Shown here piece by piece: positions 38,143 to 47,086 of a stretch of 64,000 bases of DNA. The position numbers and the translations under genes were made by a program. The DNA comes from Pleurocapsa sp. PCC 7327 (GTDB lineage: Bacteria; Cyanobacteriota; Cyanobacteriia; Cyanobacteriales; Microcystaceae): assembly GCF_000317025.1 (NCBI RefSeq), contig NC_019689.1:1837501-1901500 (forward strand). Direction: 5' to 3'. Positions within the stretch are counted from its first letter, which is position 1. Every line of letters begins with the position of its first letter. The notes beneath the pieces were generated by a model. That model made no database searches. It was not told the origin of the DNA and was given only the letters and a program-made list of their open reading frames with translations.

Positions 38143-41100
38143 ATGCATCGAATTGCTGCTACCCCAGGCGGATGGAATCCCGATTCGGAAGGGGTAATTT
38201 TTATCGAACAAACTCCTGCTCCCATCATCTTACTTACGGCAGCAGATACTGATATTCAAACCCTCGCTGCTTGCGTTTCTTGTCTACCTTCTCAATTTCC
38301 TGCGATTCGAGTTGTTAATCTTCTACAACTGCAACAACAACTCAGTATTGATATCTATGCAGATACGATTTTGTCGCAGGCAAAAGTTATTATTCTTCGC
38401 TTACTTGGCGGACGATCCTATTGGTCTTATGGATTGGAAGTTCTTAAAGAAATCGCCCAAGAAACGGATGCTTTTTTATTTATATTACCTGGCGACGATC
38501 GCCCCGATCCTGACTTAATTAGCCATTCCACTGTTTCTTTAGCAACAGTCAATCGCTTGTGGCGCTATTTTACAGAAGGAGGCAGAGAAAACTGGATTAA
38601 TGCCTTAAAATTCGTTGCCGATGTTTGTCTGGGATATGATTACCATCCTTCCCCTCCTCAAGTCATTCCTCGCGTTGGATTGTATGATTGGCAATTAATA
38701 GAAAAAGAACGAGCGATCGCTCGCCCAAAAGTCGGTTTATTGTTTTATCGCGCTCATTATCTAGCCGGAAATACATTACCAATTGATGCAATTTGTCAAG
38801 CTTTAAGGAAAAAAAACTTATCCCCTATACCAGTATTTATTTCTTCTTTGCGAGATCCAGACGTACAAGAAGAACTATTAACTTACTTCCAACCTTCACC
38901 TATAGACTCGATTGAATTATTACTGAATACGACCAGTTTTTCCTTAGCCAGAATTGGGAAAGAAGAACAATCACAATTATGGCAAAAACTTAACGTTCCC
39001 GTCTTGCAAGTTATCTTAAGTGGCACGACTGAAGAACAATGGAAATCTAGTTTTCAAGGATTAACGCCGCGAGACGTAGCAATGAATGTCGCCCTTCCAG
39101 AAGTAGATGGAAGAATTATTACTCGTGCCGTTTCTTTTAAATCAGTCAAGACTTGGAATAAAGCCTTAGAAACTGATGTTGTCGTTTATCAACCCAAATG
39201 CGATCGCATTAATTTTATTGCCGATCTCGCGGCCAATTGGATACGTCTAAGACGAACTCCCATCTCGGAAAGAAAAATTGCTTTAATCTTAGCAAACTAT
39301 CCCAATCGCGATGGCAGAATTGCCAATGGAGTTGGCTTAGATACGCCGGCAAGTTGTATTGAAATTCTCAAAGCATTACAAAACGCTGGCTATTCTGTTC
39401 GAGACATTCCCGAAAATGGCGATGAATTAATAAGACGATTGACGGTTGGCATAACCAACGATCCAGAAGGAAAAGAAATACGTCTCATTCACCAAAAATT
39501 ATCTTTAGAAGACTATCAAGAGTATTTTTGTACTTTGCCAGAAAAAGTCCAAAAAGAAATTTGCGATCGCCGGGGAGACTTTAGAAAGAGCGGAGAAGAA
39601 AATACTTCTTCATTTCCCATTCCCGGAATCCAACTAGGAAATATATTTATTGGCATACAACCGTCGCGAGGATACGATCGCGATCCGAGTTTAAACTATC
39701 ACGCTCCCGATTTAGAACCAACCCATGATTATCTTGCCTATTATTGTTGGTTGCGACGGAAATTTGGAGCAAGCGCGATCGTTCACCTTGGCAAACATGG
39801 TAACTTAGAATGGCTGCCCGGTAAAAGTATTGCTTTATCCGAGACTTGTTACCCAGAAGTTACTCTAAAAACCCTGCCAAACTTTTATCCTTTTATTGTC
39901 AACGATCCAGGAGAAGGTTCGCAAGCAAAACGCCGTTCTCATGCCGTTATTTTAGATCACTTAACTCCCCCTTTGACTCGTGCCGAACTCTATGGCGACT
40001 TAGAAAAACTAGAAGCATTCATCGATGAATATTACGAAGCGCAAAACCTCGATCCCTCTCGACTCAAAATTATTAGCGATCGCATCAGCAAACTCATCGC
40101 CAAAACCAACCTAAACAAAGACTTAGGAATCGATAAAATAGACCCCAGATCCATCCCCCAATTCCTCACCCTTGCCGATGGATATTTATGCGAACTAAAA
40201 GAAGCCCAAATACGAGACGGATTGCATATATTTGGTCAATGTCCTCAAGGAAAACAACTGCGAGACTTAATTGTTTCTGTTGCCCGTTCTCCTAGTCGCG
40301 ATCGCCTCGGTTTAACCCGCGCGATCGCCCAAGATTTACACTTCGACTTCAACCCCCTCACCGCCAACCCCAGCGAGAAATTCTCTCCCTCCCAAATCTC
40401 TGCGCCCTCCCCCCTTAATAAGGGGGGCAGGGGGGATCGCCTCTGCGAGAGATTAAAAAACGCCCGTACTCAAGGCGACGCGATAGAAGCAATAGAAGAA
40501 TACGCCGCCGAACTAATAGAAAACCCAACCCAAACTCCCCTCGGACAAGCAACCCAAAAAGAACTCGAATGGATTCAAAACATTCTCCTCCCCGCCCTCC
40601 AAAAAACCCCTCAAGAAATTACTAACCTTTTGAATGGATTAGATGGCAAATACATCCCCAGCGGTGCCTCTGGCGCACCCACTAGAGGAAGACCCGAAGT
40701 TCTTCCTACAGGGCGCAATTTTTATTCAGTAGACATCCGCGCCATCCCAACCGAAACCGCCTGGGACGTAGGACGAAAAGCAGCAGAAGCACTGATCGAA
40801 CGCTATACCCAAGAAAACGGCGAATATCCCAAAACTCTCGCCATCTCTATCTGGGGAACCTCCGCCATGCGAACGGGAGGAGATGATGTCGCGCAAGTCC
40901 TCGCTTTGCTGGGAGTACAACCCGTTTGGGATAGTTCGTCTAGAAGAGTCGTAGATTTTGAAATTCTTTCTCCATCTGCCTTAGGACGACCTCGCGTCGA
41001 TGTGACGATTAGGATATCGGGCTTTTTTAGGGACAGCTTCCCCAATATACTCGAATTATTATACGATGCGATAAATGCAGTGTCAAGTCTAAAAGAAGAC

Positions 41101-41928
41101 AAAGAAATTAATCCCTTAGCGGCGCAAGTTGAAGCAGATACAGTATTCTGGCAACAACAAGGATTAGAAAAAGAACGAGCTAAACAGAAATCTTGCTACA
41201 GAATATTTGGTTCAAAACCAGGCGCATATGGTGCGGGATTGCAGGGATTAATTGAAGCACAAAATTGGCAGGATAATAAAGATTTAGCCCGCGCTTATAT
41301 TAATTGGAGTTCCTATGCTTATGACAGGCAGGGAATCGGTCATGCAGCACCCGAAGTATTTGAACGAAGATTAAAACAATTACAAGTTGTATTGCACAAT
41401 CAAGATAACCGAGAGCACGACTTATTAGATTCGGATGATTACTATCAATTTCAGGGAGGATTGACAGCTGCCGTTCGCGCATTAACGGGTAAGAATCCTC
41501 AGACTTATTTCGGCGATAATTCGATTCCAGCCAATCCCAGAGTTCGGTTATTAAGAGAAGAAATTGCAAGGGTATATCGATCGCGCGTCGTCAATCCGAA
41601 ATGGATAGAAGGTGTCATGCGACACGGCTATAAAGGTGCTTTTGAAATGGCAGCGACAGTCGATTATTTATTTGCCTACGATGCAACGGCGAGATGCGTA
41701 GAAGATTTTATGTACCAAGGAGTAGCCGAAGCGTATTTATTTGATGAAAAAGTACAACAGTTTATCCAAGAAAAGAATCCTTGGGCATTAAGAGATATGG
41801 CAGAGAGATTGTTAGAAGCAAATCAAAGAGATTTATGGCAATCTGTGAGTCAGGAAACATTGGAAAAATTGCGGGGAATCGTTCATCAAGCAGAGGGAAT
41901 AGTAGAAAGCATACATGAAATAACCTAA
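38143..41928 (+). CDS. cobN: Cobaltochelatase subunit CobN
   Basis: 1261 residues, full length for the large chelatase subunit. Motifs include IVHLGKHGNLEWLPGKS, PFIVNDPGEGSQAKRR, RGRPEVLPTGRNFYSVD and VDVTIRISGFFRDSFPN. It inserts Co2+ into hydrogenobyrinate diamide on the way to cobalamin, with a MoxR/ChlID-type partner encoded elsewhere. Close relatives are the magnesium chelatase ChlH, but the RNFYSVD and overall order favour CobN. A palindromic repeat is embedded in frame at 40409-40427, encoding SPLNKGGRGD. Only 81 bases separate it from the kinase, so no cobalamin riboswitch fits upstream. Confidence 0.9.
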   Translation: MHRIAATPGGWNPDSEGVIFIEQTPAPIILLTAADTDIQTLAACVSCLPSQFPAIRVVNLLQLQQQLSIDIYADTILSQAKVIILRLLGGRSYWSYGLEVLKEIAQETDAFLFILPGDDRPDPDLISHSTVSLATVNRLWRYFTEGGRENWINALKFVADVCLGYDYHPSPPQVIPRVGLYDWQLIEKERAIARPKVGLLFYRAHYLAGNTLPIDAICQALRKKNLSPIPVFISSLRDPDVQEELLTYFQPSPIDSIELLLNTTSFSLARIGKEEQSQLWQKLNVPVLQVILSGTTEEQWKSSFQGLTPRDVAMNVALPEVDGRIITRAVSFKSVKTWNKALETDVVVYQPKCDRINFIADLAANWIRLRRTPISERKIALILANYPNRDGRIANGVGLDTPASCIEILKALQNAGYSVRDIPENGDELIRRLTVGITNDPEGKEIRLIHQKLSLEDYQEYFCTLPEKVQKEICDRRGDFRKSGEENTSSFPIPGIQLGNIFIGIQPSRGYDRDPSLNYHAPDLEPTHDYLAYYCWLRRKFGASAIVHLGKHGNLEWLPGKSIALSETCYPEVTLKTLPNFYPFIVNDPGEGSQAKRRSHAVILDHLTPPLTRAELYGDLEKLEAFIDEYYEAQNLDPSRLKIISDRISKLIAKTNLNKDLGIDKIDPRSIPQFLTLADGYLCELKEAQIRDGLHIFGQCPQGKQLRDLIVSVARSPSRDRLGLTRAIAQDLHFDFNPLTANPSEKFSPSQISAPSPLNKGGRGDRLCERLKNARTQGDAIEAIEEYAAELIENPTQTPLGQATQKELEWIQNILLPALQKTPQEITNLLNGLDGKYIPSGASGAPTRGRPEVLPTGRNFYSVDIRAIPTETAWDVGRKAAEALIERYTQENGEYPKTLAISIWGTSAMRTGGDDVAQVLALLGVQPVWDSSSRRVVDFEILSPSALGRPRVDVTIRISGFFRDSFPNILELLYDAINAVSSLKEDKEINPLAAQVEADTVFWQQQGLEKERAKQKSCYRIFGSKPGAYGAGLQGLIEAQNWQDNKDLARAYINWSSYAYDRQGIGHAAPEVFERRLKQLQVVLHNQDNREHDLLDSDDYYQFQGGLTAAVRALTGKNPQTYFGDNSIPANPRVRLLREEIARVYRSRVVNPKWIEGVMRHGYKGAFEMAATVDYLFAYDATARCVEDFMYQGVAEAYLFDEKVQQFIQEKNPWALRDMAERLLEANQRDLWQSVSQETLEKLRGIVHQAEGIVESIHEIT
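40395..40440 (+). repeat. Iterated palindrome inside cobN
   Basis: CCCCCCTTA (40409-40417) and TAAGGGGGG (40419-40427) form a perfect palindrome around one A, followed by CAGGGGGGATCGC. It is read as SPLNKGGRGDR within a non-conserved linker of CobN. Similar C-run/TTAATAA/G-run palindromes are widespread in cyanobacterial genomes, usually between genes. Confidence 0.7.
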
Positions 41929-41968
41929 GTCAAAAATGAAAATGCGATCGCTCAATCTATTATTTGTT

Positions 41969-42637
41969 TTAACTTAAAGTTTGAAGACGTTTATGGTAAA
42001 TTTCAGTTAATTCGGATTTAGACAACTCAACTTGTCCATTAACTTTCATCCGACAACGAAGACCTTGCCAAAGTCCTTCATTATAGTCAATGACAAATGA
42101 TGTGTTAGTTTTGGTACTAGAAAGAAAAATTAGACCATCCTTCCGTTTAATTGAAAAAGTTACTTGAGGTTCGCGATACATTCGATCGGCATTACATAAA
42201 ATTTTTAGTAACTCTTCAGCTTCAACCTGAGTTAAACATCGAGCCAAATAGACTTTTTTGTTTGGATAAATAAAATAAACTTTCCAAGAAAACGGCTGAT
42301 TCATATTTTCTGAAAAAATATAAAATACTGTCTCTCCTCTTCTTTCATACTTGCGTCTGCCAACATAAATATAGTTTGGAGCGATCGTAATAGTAATTAG
42401 AGAACTTCTGATAGAAAGCAAAGTAAGAAAATAGATGACCGTGATTCCAATTAAGGCGATCGCCAGAAAATTAAATTCTTGTATATTTTCAGATATCGCT
42501 CCTAAAATAAAACCAAGTACGATAAGTTGAATAAAAGCAAAGATAACTCTCCCAAAAATAATTGAAATTAATCTTCCTTTTCGAGTTAAAATTTTAATTC
42601 CAAAAGCATTCTTTTCTAAATAAAAAACAAAATTTCT
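41969..42637 (-). CDS. Hypothetical membrane protein following the HEPN-like gene
   Basis: The open frame continues from just after the stop of the upstream gene (42638) to 41969, about 220 codons, though no ATG start is present. TTG at 42421 would give 150 residues and lose the helices. The long version has two helices (VIFAFIQLIVLGFILGAIS and FLAIALIGITVIYFLTLLS) and a soluble domain resembling bacterial PH-like or photosystem-assembly small domains (PNYIYVGRRKYERRGE, GLWQGLRCRMKVNGQVEL). It is in the same frame as the HEPN-like gene, separated only by a TGA, so the two may be one interrupted gene. Function unknown. Confidence 0.5.
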   Translation of the reverse strand, partial: RNFVFYLEKNAFGIKILTRKGRLISIIFGRVIFAFIQLIVLGFILGAISENIQEFNFLAIALIGITVIYFLTLLSIRSSLITITIAPNYIYVGRRKYERRGETVFYIFSENMNQPFSWKVYFIYPNKKVYLARCLTQVEAEELLKILCNADRMYREPQVTFSIKRKDGLIFLSSTKTNTSFVIDYNEGLWQGLRCRMKVNGQVELSKSELTEIYHKRLQTLS

Positions 42638-43018
42638 TCAAGTTGCTGAACGATTAGTAATTGTTCTAAAATGCTCGTTTAAATTTACTGAAATCTCACG
42701 ATTATTTTCTGAGAAAAACTGCTGCCCTTGGTTAAAATTTTGCTGCGTTCCAGGCTGGTAATTTTGTAAAGCTGCTTCAACTTCATTGCACGCTCTAATA
42801 AAGCGATCGCGGTCATCTAGAGTTTGATAATTAGCATCATGAGTTATTTTCTTGCGAATTGTAGCAATATATCTTCCTTGTTTAACTACATTTGGAGGAA
42901 GCAAATTTTCTACACTAGAAATTTTTTCATGTAACCCTTGACCAGTAGCTCCAAAACGTTTCACCAGCAAAGTTTCAATTGCTTTGCATCTAGTCAGAGT
43001 AAATTCAATGTCACCCAT
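42638..43018 (-). CDS. HEPN-like small protein
   Basis: 126 residues, mostly helical. The stretch GRYIATIRKKITHDANYQTLDDRDRFIRACNEVE (quoted in parts: IRKKITHDAN) contains R-x4-H, the pattern of HEPN ribonuclease-type domains, in the usual place after a helix. The C-terminus (about 95-126) is Gln/Asn-rich. HEPN proteins are often toxins or RNA-processing partners; no antitoxin such as an MNT nucleotidyltransferase is adjacent. It is followed in frame by a membrane gene after TGA at 42638-42640. Many non-toxic proteins share this pattern, so function is open. Confidence 0.45.
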   Translation of the reverse strand: MGDIEFTLTRCKAIETLLVKRFGATGQGLHEKISSVENLLPPNVVKQGRYIATIRKKITHDANYQTLDDRDRFIRACNEVEAALQNYQPGTQQNFNQGQQFFSENNREISVNLNEHFRTITNRSAT

Positions 43019-43055
43019 CTTTTTTCTTTTTTCTTATCCATTGTTTTTTTTATTA

Positions 43056-43160
43056 TTATTTCATAACGACACCAAAGACAAGACCAACGCTACCAGCAAC
43101 GCTTACTGCCAGCGCGATCGCGCCTTGAAAAATCGTCTTCAAACTCGTATTAGTGTAGTT
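43056..43160 (-). CDS. Possible very small membrane protein
   Basis: A short frame overlapping the end of the HD phosphodiesterase gene ends at TAA 43056-43058. Its last 30 codons read TIFQGAIALAVSVAGSVGLV and FGVVMK, a clean single membrane helix with a positive end. No ATG start exists; TTG or CTG would be needed. No family is recognised. It may be chance. Confidence 0.25.
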   Translation of the reverse strand, partial: NYTNTSLKTIFQGAIALAVSVAGSVGLVFGVVMK

Positions 43161-45591
43161 TTCCAGGATTGTGAGAATCTAGAACCGCTTTAGGATAAGC
43201 AATACGCTGGTGATTGACTTGTTGCCAAACCCTGACAAAAATTTCTGCAATAATCGGTAGCTCTTCGTATCTGATACCGCTATCGACGAGTTGACTATCC
43301 CGCCAGCGGGCTTTAAAAATCTTGTGAATGGTTGTTAGGGCGATTTCTGGCGTAGCCTCTTTGAGCGATCGCAACGCAGCTTCGCAGGCATCTGCCAGCA
43401 TAACAATCCCCGTTTCTCGCGATTGAGGAATCGGACCATCATAGCGAAAATCTAACTCCGATATGGGGGGCTTGCCTTCCCGTTCGGCTCTTTGTTTAGC
43501 TTGAAAATAGAAATAAGAAATGAGTAGCGTTCCTTGATGTTCGGGAATAAAGTCCCGAATCGCCTTTGGTAATCCGTATTTGCGAGCCATTACCAAGCCC
43601 TCAGTCACGTGCTTTTTGATAATATCCGCACTAACCCAAGGATTATTAATTGTGTCGTGCTTGTTAGGACCGCCCATCTGATTTTCGATGAATCCCATGG
43701 GATCGTGCATTTTGCCGATGTCGTGATACAGGGTTCCTGCTCTGACCAGTTCTACATTACAGTGCAATTCCCTGGCAGCTGCTTCGGCAAGAGAGGCAAC
43801 AAAGAGCGTATGTTGAAACGTACCGGGCGCTTCTGTTGCCAGTCGCTTCAAGAGACTGCAGTTAGGATTGGACAATTCTACCAACCGAATCGGCGTTACC
43901 AAATCAAACAATCGTTCTAGGTAGGGCGAGATTCCCAAGGCAACTACGCTCCAAGCTAAACCCAACAACCCGTAAACGATCGCGCCTGGCAAAAGAGCAG
44001 ACCAAAGCGTTCCCGCTGACGAAGTCAGAATCAAGTTGACAACGAAGTAGGTTCCTCCTTGGGTTAAGCCCACTCCTACTCCTAGTAGCGATAATTCATC
44101 CCTAGAACGAAGTCGTCCGGCGAAGTAAGCAGCAAGCAGCCCACTTGCCGTGCCTGCCAGCAAATGCTCCCAACCGACAGCCCCGACTGCGAAAGTCGTC
44201 AGTCCGCCTGTCAGAACGACCTGTGTCGCTGCTAGGGTTGGGCTATAAAAACTGCTGACCAATAGCCCGATCGCAGGCAGACTCATGTATCGAGGATGAA
44301 GGGCAGCCATGACGGGAGCGCTCAGAGTCAACAAACACAGCAAAAATGCATCGCGACGGCGGATTGGGCGGCGGACTCGCTTGACGACCAGGCAAAATAT
44401 ACCTGTCGCACCAGCGACGAGAATAGCAGAGATGCCTAAACCCATCCAGCTAACTCCGCGACGGCTTAACCCAAAACCATCGAGAACGACAAAATCTTCT
44501 TGGGCGATAACATCGCCTTCCTCAACGATTGTGTCTCCCTTTCTAACTTCTACAATGACGGGTTCTACGGCGAGTGCCGCTTGTTCTGCCCTCAGTTGCG
44601 TTTCTTCGCGATCGACTGTCAAATTAGGTTGCAACACCATCAACAGCAATTGATTGGCGGCGGGCTGGATTTGTTGCGTCAGCGAGAGACTCGAATGCAT
44701 CTTAACGGTTTCTTCTAGTACGTTAGGCGGCAGCCCTCTGGGAATTCCTTGAGTGAGAATTCTTCTCGATACTTGAGAGAGTTCGAGCTTGGTATTCTGC
44801 CAAGTGCGATCGCTCAAATCTAGAAAGGCGGCGATCGCGCCTGAGTCTAATTCGATATGAGCATGTTTGACTGCTACACTCGTGGCTTTGGCATATCGTT
44901 GACGAGCAATGGAAATTTTGGCGATCGAGGTTTCAAATTCCGGTTGAGGAACTTTTTGGCGATAGGTTTTTAAAGAGGCGATCGCCGCCTTCATGACGGG
45001 GTCTGAACCCTCAAACGACGCGCTGGACTTGGCTGCGGCAAGAATGGCTTGCCAGTTAGGTTCGGGCATCGAACGTAAAGCTTTTTGGCTGTTTAGGGAG
45101 AGAACGCTTACCTCTACGAATGGAAAAGCGCCTACATCCTGTCTCAATTGTTCGATGCGATCGAGAATGGCAACTAAATTCTGTTCGACTTGAGAACTGG
45201 CTTGTAAATCCCGTTTCAGAATAGGAGTTACTCCCGTTTTAATCTCTTTGCGCCTCTGTTCTGTGGTTTTAGCATCTTCAAAACGACCGTCTTTGGGCGC
45301 TTGAATCGTTTCGGGAGCAACCGTACCGACACCTAGTTGAGGTTGATTGTAAAAGCGATAGCCAAAAATACTGGTCAAAGAAGCGATCGCCACTACGATT
45401 ACTAGCGGTTGAGCTTTGCGCTTGTGCTTTGATGCAGAGGGTTGGTTTGAGACGGTCTGCTCTTCTAAAATCGCTCCTGCTCTTGCCGTTATTGGCACAG
45501 GTGCCTTCTCTGATGCGGAGAAGGAGTGAGACTCTCGATCTTTTCGTCGCCATTCTTCAAATTGCTTGGTCAATGAACGAAAGGTCTTCAT
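43150..45591 (-). CDS. pgpH: 7TM-HD phosphodiesterase, PgpH-like
   Basis: 813 residues. A basic cytoplasmic start is followed by one helix (about 62-80, LVIVVAIASLTSIFGY), a periplasmic 7TMR-HDED domain (about 85-370), seven helices (about 378-570), and an HD domain with HTLFVASLAEAAAREL, LYHDIGKM and DFIPEHQGT (His-Asp metal ligands present). PgpH proteins cleave cyclic di-AMP, controlling osmolyte and potassium balance and cell-wall behaviour. The length is normal for cyanobacteria. Upstream 120 bases away in the same direction is an ADP-ribosylglycohydrolase-like gene. Confidence 0.9.
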   Translation of the reverse strand: MKTFRSLTKQFEEWRRKDRESHSFSASEKAPVPITARAGAILEEQTVSNQPSASKHKRKAQPLVIVVAIASLTSIFGYRFYNQPQLGVGTVAPETIQAPKDGRFEDAKTTEQRRKEIKTGVTPILKRDLQASSQVEQNLVAILDRIEQLRQDVGAFPFVEVSVLSLNSQKALRSMPEPNWQAILAAAKSSASFEGSDPVMKAAIASLKTYRQKVPQPEFETSIAKISIARQRYAKATSVAVKHAHIELDSGAIAAFLDLSDRTWQNTKLELSQVSRRILTQGIPRGLPPNVLEETVKMHSSLSLTQQIQPAANQLLLMVLQPNLTVDREETQLRAEQAALAVEPVIVEVRKGDTIVEEGDVIAQEDFVVLDGFGLSRRGVSWMGLGISAILVAGATGIFCLVVKRVRRPIRRRDAFLLCLLTLSAPVMAALHPRYMSLPAIGLLVSSFYSPTLAATQVVLTGGLTTFAVGAVGWEHLLAGTASGLLAAYFAGRLRSRDELSLLGVGVGLTQGGTYFVVNLILTSSAGTLWSALLPGAIVYGLLGLAWSVVALGISPYLERLFDLVTPIRLVELSNPNCSLLKRLATEAPGTFQHTLFVASLAEAAARELHCNVELVRAGTLYHDIGKMHDPMGFIENQMGGPNKHDTINNPWVSADIIKKHVTEGLVMARKYGLPKAIRDFIPEHQGTLLISYFYFQAKQRAEREGKPPISELDFRYDGPIPQSRETGIVMLADACEAALRSLKEATPEIALTTIHKIFKARWRDSQLVDSGIRYEELPIIAEIFVRVWQQVNHQRIAYPKAVLDSHNPGKLH

Positions 45592-45711
45592 AGAGTGTGA
45601 GAACGATCTGATTTTATAGGATTAGAAGGAGCTGGCTGGAATTGTCTCGCTAGCGATTTCATAACTTTTAAGCATAAATACTTAGTAAACTATCGTGTAA
45701 AACATCAGTGT

Positions 45712-46656
45712 TTACTTTTTTATTACTTTACTGTCTACATTAAACAGAGGATCTAAAAATGAATATTCTCCTTGAGAAATAATCTTGAGAGAAGAGCGGG
45801 GTTGCATTACCAGAGGCGAAGTGACAGCAGCAGATTCAAGAGTATCCAAGCCTTCTAGTCTATAAGCGCCCGACCAAGCAGCAAACAGACAAGTCACCTC
45901 TCTAGTAAGTTTTTGACCCGTTGGGTGTTTGCCAACCGCTACACGCCAATCGATAGGAATTCCGCTAAAACTGTTGTGCGCTCCTGCCAAAGCACCAGTT
46001 AGAGCAGCAACGAGAGAAGCTTGTTTGCCCGTCCGAATGGCTTGCATCAAGCAAAGTCGAAAATCTTCTGGAGTGCGAGCAAAACAGTAGAGTGCTAGCA
46101 CTATCGGATTCGGTTTGCCGCCCTTAGAGATTTGGGCGATCGCTTGCCGTAGGGAAGTTCCTTGCTCTAGCCAAGTCCGAACTTGCTCTAGCTGGTCCAT
46201 GAGGGGAGTCTGAGCCAATCGATAGCGAGCCAAGATTTGAGAAAGCAATCGATCGGGATCGAGTTTTTCTCTGAGTGCCAGCGCGATCGCATACGCCCAT
46301 ATTAAAACATCTTCTAAGGTCTGTGCAGACAATTGCCAAATGTTTACCAAATGTTGTAGCTGCTCTTTGAGCAACCCCAAGTCGTCATGAAAAAAGAACA
46401 GTATGGGTAGCGCCGCTACAGCCAATTCGCCGCCGTTGGTAGGAGTTTTGCCCTCTAAAGTAGTAGACAGGCGAGCGCCAATTTGCTCCCAGTCTTCGGC
46501 AGACAACGTACCAGAAGCGAGCCAAGGTTCGATCGAGTCGATCCCTATCTCCGATACGATCATTCCTTCTCGTTTTGAAGAACTGCCAATTAAAATCTCT
46601 CCCAGGAAACCGCCGAGCAAACCGCCTTGAAACCGACTCAAAAGTGAGTATCGCAC
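45712..46656 (-). CDS. ADP-ribosylglycohydrolase-like protein
   Basis: 314 residues, all-helical. The N-terminus RFQGGLLGGFLGEILIG resembles the start of the ADP-ribosylglycohydrolase fold, and the later GALAGAHNSFSGIPIDWR matches its second motif (GALxGAxxGxxxIP). The acidic metal-binding residues of active enzymes (such as DDT and DxDT motifs) are not visible, so it may be a non-catalytic relative. It starts at GTG 46656. It is probably its own transcription unit upstream of pgpH. Confidence 0.7.
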   Translation of the reverse strand: MRYSLLSRFQGGLLGGFLGEILIGSSSKREGMIVSEIGIDSIEPWLASGTLSAEDWEQIGARLSTTLEGKTPTNGGELAVAALPILFFFHDDLGLLKEQLQHLVNIWQLSAQTLEDVLIWAYAIALALREKLDPDRLLSQILARYRLAQTPLMDQLEQVRTWLEQGTSLRQAIAQISKGGKPNPIVLALYCFARTPEDFRLCLMQAIRTGKQASLVAALTGALAGAHNSFSGIPIDWRVAVGKHPTGQKLTREVTCLFAAWSGAYRLEGLDTLESAAVTSPLVMQPRSSLKIISQGEYSFLDPLFNVDSKVIKK

Positions 46657-47086
46657 CCTCTTTCGACCTCCTTCCCCATCTATTTTGGCTTGTACTAGCT
46701 TATAGGCTTCGTACTAATTACGCCTACGAGAGATCCCCGATCTTTCTTTCAATCGTACCGAGTCAGTGCCGTAGCTTTTCTTATTAGATTAAAAAGGTTT
46801 TTGGTAACTCTATCTTTAAAAGCTTTAAAGATAGTATTATGCTTGAATCTTTATCTTGAATTTATGTAAGAATAGCTTTCTTAAGGCTCTTGAAGGTTAC
46901 TTCTACAAGAAAGAAGTTGAATGGGGCTGACAATTTAGGTAAGAGGTTGACATAATTTGTAATTAAGTTAACGTTTATATGTTCTAATTTATCGACAATG
47001 TAGGTAACGCTCTGCCGCTCCGTCGTGTCTGAAGGAAGTCGCAGAACGGCAAGAGGACTAATCTAAAAGTTACTAACGAGTTAAAG
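46657..47086. promoter_or_regulatory. Divergent promoter region with 11-bp palindrome
   Basis: This 430-base region serves the leftward hydrolase-like gene and the rightward acyl operon. CTATCTTTAAA (46810-46820) and TTTAAAGATAG (46824-46834) are perfect arms around AGC, a good dimer-binding site or hairpin. TTGACA occurs at 46947-46952, 135 bases before the acyl-AMP ligase start, without a clear -10 partner. Nothing coding is recognised. Confidence 0.45.

Noticed and set aside
41969-43018. Toxin-antitoxin pair
   Set aside because: The HEPN-like protein lacks an adjacent nucleotidyltransferase antitoxin, and the following gene encodes a membrane protein. The pairing is not supported.
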